Assembly: GCA_001600455.1 (NCBI GenBank)
Contig: BCKC01000001.1
Coordinates: 1,204,441 to 1,268,440, forward strand
Direction of reading: 5' to 3'
Source of the DNA: Endocalyx cinctus
Taxonomy: Eukaryota > Ascomycota > Sordariomycetes > Amphisphaeriales > Apiosporaceae
DNA length: 64,000 nucleotides
Each line of letters begins with the position of its first letter. The first letter of the stretch is position 1. Under the pieces are notes generated by a model. The model was not told the origin of the DNA, made no database searches, and was given only the letters and a program-made list of their open reading frames with translations. A program made the translations under genes and the position numbers. This document shows positions 50,285 through 61,197 of the stretch, in pieces.

Positions 50285-51700
50285 ATGCTGTTCTTAACAT
50301 TTATTCGTTTGTTTCTTTTCATTCCCGCAATAGCGGCTTCCGGGGCATACCCGGAAGCTAAACAAAAGAAGATCAAGGCGGAAGCTAAGAAGACAGAACC
50401 CGATCATAGATCCTCACCATTTGATCCCTTCGGGCCTCTAACCTTTAACGAAAACGGTACTTTTCAAATATCCATATTTGAAGACTTACATTTCGGAGAA
50501 AGTAAGTCTTTCTCTTTTTTTTTTTTCTCCCCCCCCCTCTCTCTCCCCCTCACATCCAACTCAAACTCACACCCCAAATAACCAGACGCCTGGGATCAAT
50601 GGGGACCCCAGCAAGACATCAACTCCGTCCGAGTGATCAACTCGATCCTCGACGCCGAGCCCTCCCCGGGGCTCGTCGTCCTCAACGGCGACCTGATCAC
50701 GGGCGAGAACGGGTTCCTCGAGAACGCGACCGCGTACGTGGACCAGATCGTCCGACCTCTAGTCGAGCGGGACCTGACCTGGGCCTCGACCTACGGGAAC
50801 CACGACCACGATTTCAACATCTCGGGCGACGCCATCCTCGCGCGCGAGCGCGGCCTGTGGCCTCGAAATAGCCGCACCGCTTCCATGGTCCCCGGGCCGG
50901 ACGCCGGTACTTCGAATTATTATCTGCCGGTGTACGACTCGCGCGCGTGCGAGTCCGAGGCCGGGATCGGGATCGGGATCGTCGACGAATGCGCCCCGGA
51001 GTTGTTACTATGGTTCTTCGATAGCCGCGGCGGCTTCGAGTTCCAGCGGAAAGACGCGTCCGGCGACCGCGTCGGCCAGCCCGATTGGGTAGACGTCGGC
51101 GTCGTGGATTGGTTCGTGCGGACGAGCGCCGAGCTCGCGGCCTTGCACAGGAAGAGCATGATCCCCTCCCTCGCCTTCGTGCACATCCCGACGTACGCGT
51201 CGTACGCGGCGCAAGCGTCCGGCGTGGATCCCAACTACGAGCCGGGGATCGACGACGACGTTCCCTTAGCGCCTCAGGCTCAGGGTTGGTGTCCGGACGG
51301 CAGTAACGACGGTTGCGATTACGGCGGTCAGGATGAGCCGTTCATGAAAGCCATCAGTTCAACACCGGGGTTGATCGCCGTGTTTTCGGGACACGATCAC
51401 GGAGATACGTGGTGCTATAAGTGGGACCGACGGTTACTCAATATGACGGTAACACCCGAGCGGGAGGTTAACCTTTGCTTCGGTCAGCATTCCGGGTACG
51501 GCGGGTACGGGAATTGGGAGAGGGGCGCTCGCCAGGTGTTAGTCTCGAAGGAAGGCTTGAAAAACTTGGAAGCCGATACTTGGATCCGTCTGGAGTCCGG
51601 TAATGTCGTGGGAAGCGTCACGCTGAACTCGACGTATGGTCAAGATCTCTACCCGGAGACACCTGACACCATGACTAGTTGTCCTACGTGCGATTACTAA
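50285..51700 (+). CDS. Secreted calcineurin-like metallophosphoesterase (DCR2/purple-acid-phosphatase-like)
   Basis: Two exons (50285-50501 and 50586-51700) give 443 residues; the GTAAGT donor and CAG acceptor join in phase 1 to give DLHFGENAWDQW. A signal peptide covers about residues 1-19. The dimetal-site blocks of the family are present in order: DLHFGE (67-72), LNGDLITGEN, YGNHDHDF, AFVHIPTY and FSGHDHGDTW, so the enzyme should be active on phosphate esters. Several NxT/S sites suggest glycosylation. It resembles fungal Dcr2-type phosphatases, which are usually somewhat longer. The third exonic GC content is high compared with its AT-rich surroundings, as for its neighbours. Confidence 0.9.
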
Positions 51701-52234
51701 AGCATCTACTGACGATATACATACAAAGTATAAGGATGATGATGAATCTTCTCCAATATCAGACGAGAGGTAGGTATATAACCAACACATAATATAGGAG
51801 AAATTTAATTGCTCCTCTAGACGGAGCATTCTACAAAAGCTCTACGAATCATATAAGAAATACTATACATATAGATATAATGATATATATTTGCACTGTC
51901 TCAATAACTTTTGTCATAAATAGCTTTCACGATTTTACATACGAAACTGCCAGGATGCATATTCTTTTCATAACTTTTATTTCTCGAAGACCGTAAATAT
52001 GTGGCGTGGTATATAATGTATCGACTTTGTTGACAGTATTCCATCATAGCCTCACTTATAATATCACTTAAGTTGTAACGATAGGGTAGTAAGAATACAA
52101 GTTCGTGGTAACCACATATTTCCTCCCCATCATCCATCCAGTAGGGATGAATAATAACAACGATCTTTTTATCTTTTTTTGTCTTCCTCTCCGACCCCCA
52201 AATACACGATGAATAATCCCAGCTAATCAATCTT
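51701..52234. other. Intergenic between convergent genes
   Basis: Separates the 3' ends of the phosphoesterase and thymidylate kinase genes. AT-rich; the frame at 51901-52245 lacks domain character. Confidence 0.4.
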
Positions 52235-54094
52235 TCATCGCACAATCCGAACCGTCTTCCCGACTTCTCCCCTCTCGACGGCCACTAGTCTCGGAAGCAC
52301 CACCTCCCAGACCTTCTCCGACAATTCCTCGACGCCCATATCCGCGTCTACGATCTGGATATCTTCCTCCTCCTGCCTGAACTCACCGTGCACCTCCTGA
52401 TGAGACGCTGACCCAGAAAGTGGACCGTTGTTACTGCTACCACCACTACTACTATTACCACCGGAACCACCAGGACCCGCGGCAGCGCCACTCGCGCCGG
52501 CGGCATTTGTGCTAGTAGCAGCCGCAGCAGCGTTGGAGGAAGAAGTAGAAGGGCCGCCGGGCCTGTTATCGCGAGACTCCCTCCTCGAGGACAAGCTCAC
52601 TTTAATACTACCACCGGCGGCGTTGGCGCCTCCGGCGGATCGGACGGCGCTCCCGAGGTCGCCCATGCTGAGGCCCCAGAAGAGCTCGCGCACGCGCCTC
52701 TGCATCTCGCCCTTCTCGTACACCTCGCCGCCCCAGCCGCCGCGCTCGCGCGCCGTCGACTCCTCGAGGTCGAGGAAGAGGACCATGTCCGGGCGGGGCA
52801 GGCCGACCTCGGGCGCCTTCGCCCACGACAGGGACAGGCTGTGCAGCTGCTTCGCCGCGCTGTAGACGATGCCGCTGTGGTAGAACCGGTCGCATATGAT
52901 GGTGTGGCCGGCCTCTAGCTCGGTTTTGATCTTCTTTCTGAGGGTTGGGATCGGTTCGAGTTAGTTTCAAATGAGGATGCAAAAGAGGGCAAAAAAGAAA
53001 CCGAAGACACGTGGGGTGTTAGGGGTTGAAGGCAGGGAGACATACACAGCTTCCCATCTATTTGCACTGAATAGGAGATGGATTACGTGATCCTCAATTT
53101 CGGCTTGACCTTTCAAGTAAGAATCGATCATCTGGCCAATTGGCGTTGTTCTATCTATTTATTGCGGCTTGTTAGTTTTTGGCTCCAAATCGTATTTTCT
53201 TATATTACAAGTCAACGCCGTGCCTTGCAGCTTAAAGGCATTTCCCATCAATATAATTTTATAGCTCAAATCAAGATTTTTATCTAATGATAAAATAAAT
53301 CAATGGTAACGAGGGAGGCAACATGGAGAGTAAAAAAAACAGACAAGAACGAGAGACTAAAACCTACCAGGGAACCGCATAAACTTGACATCCCTCCCGC
53401 TCTCGATGCACCTCTGCTGCAGCAGCTTCGCCTGCGTCGTCTTGCCGGCGCGATCCATGCCCTCGAACACCAAGAAGGCGCCGCGCACGGGCTTCGACGA
53501 AGCCGTCTTCTCGACGCCGTCCATAGCGTCGTCGTCGTCGTCGTCGTCGGCCGAAGGCTTCTCGTCTTCCCGGTCCTCTTCCTTTCCGCCTCGGTCGTCT
53601 GCCGTCGAAGAAGCGGGCGCCGGCGCGGGAATCTGCGCCTCGCTGGCGTTCGGGGGCGATATTCGCGGAGCCGCGAGAACCGAGGGTTCGGGTTCGTTGG
53701 CGGGCTTAACGCTGCTGCTTCGAACGCTATTATCGCCGTCGGTGATTTCCTTAGTTGGCCCTGAGTGGTTGGCGTCGGCTGCGGGTGGTTCCGACGCGGC
53801 TAATGCCGTTTCAGGTGCGGACGTGGTTGGTGGTGGTGGTGTAGCCTCCTTTACCTCGAGCTTAGGTTCAGGGGCGTCGGGTTTAGTATCAGCCGCCGTC
53901 TCTGCCTTTGCAGTAGTAGTATCCGACGAATCAGGATTATCAGCGGCAGAAGGAACAGTTATGGTATTAGCGGAAGCTGATGGAGAAGACGGCTTCTCAG
54001 CGGTAGTTGTAGTATTTTGCGAAGGGGAAGATTGGGGAGGGACGACGGATGATGCTATCGTCGCGGCGGTGGCGAGATCATTAATCGATGCCAT
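52235..54094 (-). CDS. Thymidylate kinase (dTMP kinase) with long disordered extensions
   Basis: Phosphorylates dTMP to dTDP for DNA synthesis. Three exons (54094-53368, 53154-53046, 52937-52235) give 512 residues. The kinase core starts near residue 203 with the P-loop VFEGMDRAGKTTQ (about 209-221), continues with FMRFPDRTTPIGQMIDSYLK, EDHVIHLLFSANRWEAV, CDRFYHSGIVYSAAKQ, and the LID region ARERGGWGGEVYEKGEMQRR. Residues 1-200 are a Ser/Thr/Pro/Ala and Glu/Asp-rich extension with a seven-Asp run. The C-terminal part holds a roughly 70-residue Gly/Ser/Ala/Asn insertion before a final helical segment (VEELSEKVWEVVLPRLVAVE). The family is normally about 200-250 residues. An in-frame ATG just before the core (MDGVEKTASSKPVRGAF) offers an alternative start near 53522. 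Confidence 0.9.
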
Positions 54095-55493
54095 CGGACC
54101 TGCCGCTTTTATTTCCCTTTAAAAAAACAAGGTATTTTTATTATTTTGTCCCCTTTTTTTTTCCTCTTCACACCTTAACGTAGCAACGTCATTCTATGTT
54201 AAGGCACTCCGGAAGGGTAGAAGAAGAAAAATTAAGTAGGACTCCACTTTCGAAGGCTCCTTATTCGGGAACAGAAGCAAGCAGAGCCACCTGTTGCGAT
54301 ATAATTGGTGAAGATGGTATGCCACGAGGTGACGACAAGCACAGATTAGGTTTAATCAAGAACTGAAGATAGGATCAACGTGGGTCACTATATTATAGGA
54401 ACCTTTCGATCTTCAATTGGGCCTAATTAATGCATAAGATGAGCAGATTGTATACGTAAGGCATGAAGATTCTTGTTGATTGGACACTTTTATGCAGCGA
54501 TCTGATTATCACTTCAAGGTGGGAATTTAGGAATGAATCGAGTTGAATTGTGAAAAAGTCTTGGCCTCTTACAAAAGCCAAGTGGGTTAATTATTTAGTG
54601 CGAGCCAATACTATCTACACAGTACACAGTAGGTAGGTTAACACTGATTACGTAATAAGACGTAGTCTATCCCTAATACAACCTTGGTATCTAGGCAGCT
54701 ACCTAGGGTAGACAGGACTGACAGGCAGATAGGATTCCGAGGCTTGTACTGCCCTAGGATATGCTGCCGTTTTGTAAATTTAGATTATGAGACGAGATAG
54801 GTAGACGGTGTTCACCATTCATTTTAATCCTCGCGACAAGCAATTATCTGTATTACCTATCGTTTGGGTATAAATAAAGGTTACGATATGCAACCAAGAT
54901 ATGCAGGGTATTCTGTTCCGTATCAAAGGTAAGACAGTATATGCATATGCTATGATCTAACCGCTCGTCCATCCTACCATCGTAGTCCTGGTAAGAACAA
55001 GCGCTGAAATAATCCCTTCAATGCATTATGAGGTAGTTATGACCAACAACTTGATCTCAGTGTACATAGGATTTTTTGTGCTTAGAGAAAAAAAAAATGT
55101 CTCACTCGCTCATAACGTCCAGGTCAATGCAAGGCAGTGCTAAAGAGGTCTCAGTTTCAAATCACCGGTTAAAAACGGTATATAACATTAATAAACTTTC
55201 AACGCAGATGCATGTTGCAGAAATGAAGAACGAGGATATACAGAGAGATTTGTAAATAAACAGAAGCAACACCGTAAGAAACTAAAATCAAATAAAGCTT
55301 AATAATCCACCTTAACCCTAACCGGCCCTTTCGTGAACGCAACGCCGAAAAACGCCGTCCATTTTCACACCCGGCCATGAAGCCATCGAGTATATCATTA
55401 GCGACTAAAAACGACGTAGCTCTTCCATCCATAATCACATCAGTTCATGTTCGTAGCAAGGAGACAGTTTCGTCATCTCCGTAGTTTCACAGA
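54095..55493. other. Intergenic, AT-rich
   Basis: Thymidylate kinase promoter plus the 3' flank of the next minus-strand gene. Includes TACCTAGG-type motifs near 54690-54715. The frame at 55199-55438 is not recognised. Confidence 0.4.
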
Positions 55494-57030
55494 TCATGAG
55501 CACAAGGTCGGCTGGTCTACATCGGCTTGCGCCTCTCCCTCGTCCTTTGCACTACTGCTCTCCCAAACCTCGAAGCTCTCTCCCGTGCCTTCCATCGGCT
55601 CCAGCACCGCGGCGGGAGCAGCTTTCTCAGAGCTCTGCATTAATTCTTCTGCTGTCTTTGTGCCTTCCTCGGCCTCGAGGATGGGATCGCTAGACTCGGA
55701 TAATTCAACAGGCTTGAGCTCGGGGGCAAAAGCAAAATCGTTTCCGACCTGTGGTGCTTCGGCTTCTGCCGCCGCTTCTGCTTCGTCTTCGTCGCCAGGT
55801 ACGATGATGATAGAGTTCTCGTCACAACCTTCCGAGTAATACTCCTTGACATCTAACTCGCCCAAGGCGTTGCGCTCCTTCTCGATGATCATATCATCCG
55901 AGTGTGCAGCATGTCGCCGAGGGCGGGCAGAGGTCTGCGAGATATCATCGGCGGGAGGAACGTTCTCCTTGCCTTCGGCGCGCTCACGCTGTCGGCGGCT
56001 TTCATTCTCTTCGTCTGAGCTGATATCCAAGACGCAGGTGCTGTGCTGCAACAGGTTGGTCATCTCCTGCTCCGCAGTATCTTCGTGAATGTCGAAAAAC
56101 CACGACGACTTCATCTCGGCCTCGTGGAGGCTGCTGAAGTCCGAGGCAGACGACGATTTCTTCTGCGAAGTCACCTCATTGCGACCCGTGTAACTGGGGA
56201 TGGTACCCTTGATAGCGGCATCCAGAGAGAACGGGGCAGAGGCAGAAGCGGAGAGACCGAAAGCCGGGGGGTCCACTCGGGTGAATGATCCGGCGGTACG
56301 TCGGCGAGAAGAAATACCGGAGCGCTTGCCGCGGGTAGGCGATCGGCCAGCGGGGGCAGAAAGGGGAGTGGTTCTGGCGATGGTAGTATTGAGCTTGGCT
56401 ACCGGCGATTTGGGGTTCAGTAGAGGTCGTGGACGAGTAAGGTTAGCCTTGGGGGTAGTGATAGTGGATACATCGCTCAGCACAGTCGATTTGGCGGCCT
56501 TGAGAACGAAGTTGGCAGGTTTAATGAACGAGTCCTTGGTGGGGAAGAAGCCATCGGCACCCTTAGATCGCTTGGAGAAAAGAGAAGGATCTAAGTTTTC
56601 AAAATCGTCGGTATCTGTGCATTCTGATGCTTTCCGCTTAATAGAGCTTGGTGGTGTGATTGCTATCAATTTGTTTAGCTAATTACTAAGAAAGCGACTG
56701 GGGGGAAATTGTCTGTGTGAGAGAGATGCAGGGATAGGGGAAATGGCGGAATACTAATTTGTGGTACTTTTCGATGTACAATTAGGAATGCAGTGCTCAA
56801 TTATTTGACTAAAATCAAATAATCGATCATTGAATGTTTTTTTTTGGGCAGTATTTTGAGATGGGTAAAGGTTTAGGGTAGAACTTAGGATTGCGCCTAT
56901 AGTTCTGAAGATTCGCTCTGGGCATCTAGAGGGTAGACCACATACCATTCTGTCTGTTCTTCAAACTCGTCAAAGTTTGTAAACGAGTTGAATCGAGAGG
57001 AGCGAAAGGTTGACGTGTGATACTAGCCAT
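55494..57030 (-). CDS. Disordered nuclear-type protein with KEN and D-box-like motifs, unknown function
   Basis: Two exons (57030-56946 and 56662-55494), GTATGT donor and TAG acceptor, give 417 residues. The N-terminus MASITRQPFAPLDSTRLQTL is followed by Ser/Thr/Lys/Pro-rich sequence with basic patches (SIKRKASE, RGKRSGISSRRRTAGSF) that could direct nuclear import. A more ordered segment reads SSWFFDIHEDTAEQEMTNLL and HSTCVLDISSDEE. An EGKENVPP (KEN at about 260-262) and an RNALGELD (about 292-299) fit anaphase-promoting-complex degron consensus. The C-terminus is acidic. I recognise no catalytic domain. It lies upstream of, and in the same direction as, thymidylate kinase, at 1.4 kb distance. 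Confidence 0.8.
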
Positions 57031-60000
57031 CGCGAATATCTTCTTCGTCTTGCCGTAGAGAGTGGAATCGTCAGAAAGAAAATTATGGGTTCGATTAAAT
57101 TAAATGAGTGCCCAATGTCCAACGAAAACTTTCCCTAAGCTCCAATTGAAGCGGGATTCAAACTCAATATCCCCAATTGATTGCTGTAAGATTGGTTTAG
57201 TTTTGGAGTGATGAGTGATTGATTTCCACTCCAGATAGTTTGATGGCAATCAACGTCTTGTTGTTTATTTGTTTTGACCCCTTAATTGTTGTTGATGTTA
57301 AGGTGCAAAAACAAAGCAATTTGCGGTGTCGTGAAAAAGAGAGGGGAAAGAGGAAAAGTGGCGAAATGGTGTGTTGGGAGGGAATCGGTAGGTCTTATTC
57401 CTTTCGAATGGTGAATAGTATGTGATTGACAATGTACATGTACAGTTTCGAATGGAGGGTGGTCGCGAAGAGAGCGGCCTAGTCGTGAGGTTCTATAGTG
57501 GTACTATGAATTATATAAAATAGGAACAGATTACCGACAAGAGTAACACTATAAAAGATTTACTGGTAATTTCTCGGGTCGTTTTGAAACGGATGCGCGT
57601 CAAGATGGATTATTAAAAAAATACTTTAGCTGGATTTCAAGAAACACCAGACTATTCTTAATCAGAGGGTATCTCTTTTTTTTTTTCTTTAAGAAGAGAA
57701 CGGCTTGGAATAGAAAAAATAAAAAAATGATCGAAGATGTCAAAAATGAGGGACGAATTAAAATGCAGTCTTCTGAATGGATGAAATCTTGAAATGTCAA
57801 GAAAAGATACAAATGCAAGTCTGGTTTGAGAAGAAGAGGGGGGGGGATGGAAGAGAAAAAGTTAACTGGGCTGACTGGTACTTACACGCTCAGACCTCAA
57901 ACCAGGGAACGATGCACTAAATGAACGCGTTAGGTGACACACTGTAGGCGTTAATGGTGTAAATTGGCGTCAAGAACCAATCAAAATCGAGTATGACCTA
58001 TTTCTCTACAGTATTAATTGATATCTACAGTGCATGTTTAATACCCGTAACTTTTTAATTAGTGCACTGTAATAGAATATATTCAGGGGGGGGGGGGGGG
58101 GTTATTCCATTTGAGACCTGAATGAGATAATGGATCCGTTATTACAGTAGTACCACTAGTCCGTATTTCAGCTGCAATTCTGAATGGTTGTAGAACATCT
58201 GCAGCAAGGGATGATGCTTGATTTTACTTGCTTAAGATAGTTACTCTACATAATTACTTTATGCATTATCTCGAGTCAAGAATCTGATTTGTTCCGTGAT
58301 CGATTCATGGGCGTTTAACTATAGATGATCCAATCGTCGCGTCGAGATCTTGAGCCAAGATTAAAAGATGTCGTTTCAATAGTGCCATCGATCAAAAAAA
58401 AAAAAGGTACCACTTAGGCAATTCTAAGGATTTGATCTGGTTCGCTCTTTTTTATATCTAAAAGTGTCACCTTCCTTATCTTAAAGGTCTTGTTTCCACG
58501 CGTAAATGATCGCCCGTCGTCGCGTTCCTATCTCTTCGCGTTCATAAAGTACCTCGATCCCCCTTCCCCCTCTCCGCTCATCAGTTAATATCCGGGGTTT
58601 CCATCCATCAACCAAGGAAAAAGGAATGTCATCATATACAATATGTATAGTATATATATGTATATATATATACACGTATATCCTTTTGATCAACTATATT
58701 ACCAAGGAAATCCTAGTTTTGTCTATTTTCACTAGTCTACCATGTATTAGAAATGCTTCGTAGATTATGTATACCAGTTAAGTTCAATTTCAATAAGTTT
58801 CAAGGCAGATAACTATACCCTTAGCTTCTAGTCTTACATCATTGCTAAGGCTTAAGTCTAAAAAGTTGGCCATCGTCCACCATCAAATCCTTCTTACTCA
58901 ACGAGAAAAAAAAAAAAAAAAAAAAAAAGGAAGAAAGGCAAACACAATCACAACTTAGTGTTAAACAAGTTGGTGGCGATGCGACCGACGACGGCCCTTG
59001 ACTTCATCTCCTCTAGTGAAGGTAGACGTAAGAGCCAACAATCTTTTTCGTCCGTCCAATGAGATATCCGAACTCTCAAGGCATCTTCGGGTCAAAGGCG
59101 CATTGTGTATGAAGAGCCAATGAGGCCGCATACGACACGACCGCCCAGTAAGACCTGCGATAAGCAAACTGGGTGGGCAAGTGATTGATAGTATTCATGC
59201 TATCAGTCTGAAGAGGTCGCGGCCTCGTTATGCAAATCAATGGCATAGCCGACCGAAATTCATGCCGTGCGTTGTCGTCCTTTCCGAGCTGGTTGACGCG
59301 CTCGTACGGCGCGACGGCGGTAAAATCTCGAACCTAGGTCTCGGAGCTGTTGCTCAGATGACGCTAGTGATTCAGTTCAGTGATACCACCAACCTGTTTG
59401 AATTTTTTTTCTTTCTTTTTAAAGAAAGGTCCATGACGACGGATAACCGCCAGCGAACCATTGCATCTTTCGACACCCATATGCTAAATTAGTATTTCCA
59501 GTAACACAACCCCGTTTCAAGTGAAAGTTTGCTATCAACTTATCTACTCAGTGCCTAGTAGGGCAGAGCAATACTGCGTCGAAGCATTCTGGCAAGAAAC
59601 GTAGGATGCTGTTCTCAGAAAAGGTATACTATACTATATGACGCGCCTATACTCGACATCGATTACCGCGTATTCGATCTTAGACCAGCGTGGGGATTAC
59701 ACATGTACCCCACCCACTTCTTCCAGGATTTGTCGACACCAACCCTCCCTACTTTGGGTGACAGCGTTTGCAAACCAATGGTTCTTACCTATTGTCCCAT
59801 TGGTCCTCTCGACGTGCTCTGGACGTGTTTTTGTCCGGCCAATATATACCTGCTGCTTGCATAACCCTCAGTTGAGACGTCACTCTGCATTGCCACAAGG
59901 TACTACAACAAACCATGGCAGTGCTGAAGAAGTGGTCAACACGTCATACACAAAGAAAGTTTGCAGTCTCAGATGTGAGCGTCAATTTGTCCTCTTTTGC

Positions 60001-61197
60001 TCCGGAATCTTCTAAGCGAATCTGTGATCGTCTACGCTCCGGCATAAAATAGTACGCAGCACAGCAAGTTTCCAAATAAGTTTGCACGGAGGTATCAGTA
60101 TCTGCATTGAAGGTTACAGAATTCGCGAAGGCGGTCTAATGAGGGATCAATCGGCTCTCCTCCTCGCCGGACGCCTCGAATTGCCAACACAGCACGGGGC
60201 CTACCTCTAAGGCCATCAATTGTTCTGGACCTATCTCGTACATCTTCCATGATAAATGAATTATAGGGATTAACTGTGACACGAAAGAAGGCAGCGGTCT
60301 TAGCTGATACTGTATGTCAAATAAGCATACATTTGATGATCGGGAGGTTGAAGATGCATTATGAAGATATTTTCTTGTAGCGATACCTTTGAACAGTCAC
60401 GGCGGTTCTCGCTTTCGGCAGAAAATCTCCGAGTGCGGATACCTTGGAAGAGAGAAAAAATTCAAGCCCTTCCTGAGATAGTACTTTAGCTCGACAACTG
60501 CCCTGTTCAAAATCCCCGAGATTTCGACGAATATGAAAACTTTTCTAAAAGAGAAAATACGATGCCTAGTAGCGCCACTATATACATCGGTGATTGATCT
60601 ACCGTCCACTTCCGCTGATCTAAACGGATTGTCTTAGGATGATTGTCTAACTTTTAGCTTCAATCGACGAGAAAAGGGATAATATGTTTTAGGACCTACG
60701 TACACTTTGTAATAGACACCGAATAGACATCGGAATAGAGATAACATGTTGAAATAAATGACCAGTTCAATTAATTGATTTATTAATATCAAAACGACTA
60801 TGGAACAGCGCCGTAGAGGAAATATCTGTGCCGCATAGCAAATATCTAGACCGCTATCCTACTCTAGCTGCTGTGCCGGTGGCTTGATTCAGCTGCCTAG
60901 ACTGCCCAGGAAGTATTTTAGGCACAGTGGCACTTAAGTTTTATTTCCTTGACAGCAAGCATGATAATAGCAATAGTACCTAGGCAACAACGCGATCCTC
61001 AATTCAAAGTTATAGGATCTATTATACAGATGCGATGTTGTCAAGACTCTTCGTAGGAGTATAAATATGTGCACAAATCTAAGCCACTTCTAATTTAACA
61101 AGAGACTTCTAACACAATCCTATTCAAATCAATTTAAATCAATTCGTTGTTTTCTATCAAGTCTACCTACTATTTCCATCTTTAAAAAGAATCCGGT
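57031..61197. other. Four-kb AT-rich gap
   Basis: Contains an 18-nt poly-G run at 58086-58103, a TA/TG microsatellite near 58640-58680 and a poly-A run at about 58905-58928. The frames at 58961-59167, 59181-59492 and 59638-60015 are unrecognised. The TATAAATA at 61060-61067 probably serves the HET-like gene. Confidence 0.4.
61060..61067 (+). promoter_or_regulatory. TATA-like element of the HET-like gene
   Basis: TATAAATA 138 bp before the start codon at 61198. Confidence 0.5.

Noticed and set aside
53385..54122. Plus-strand 245-residue Ser/Ala-rich frame
   Set aside because: Exact opposite of the low-complexity N-terminal extension of thymidylate kinase.
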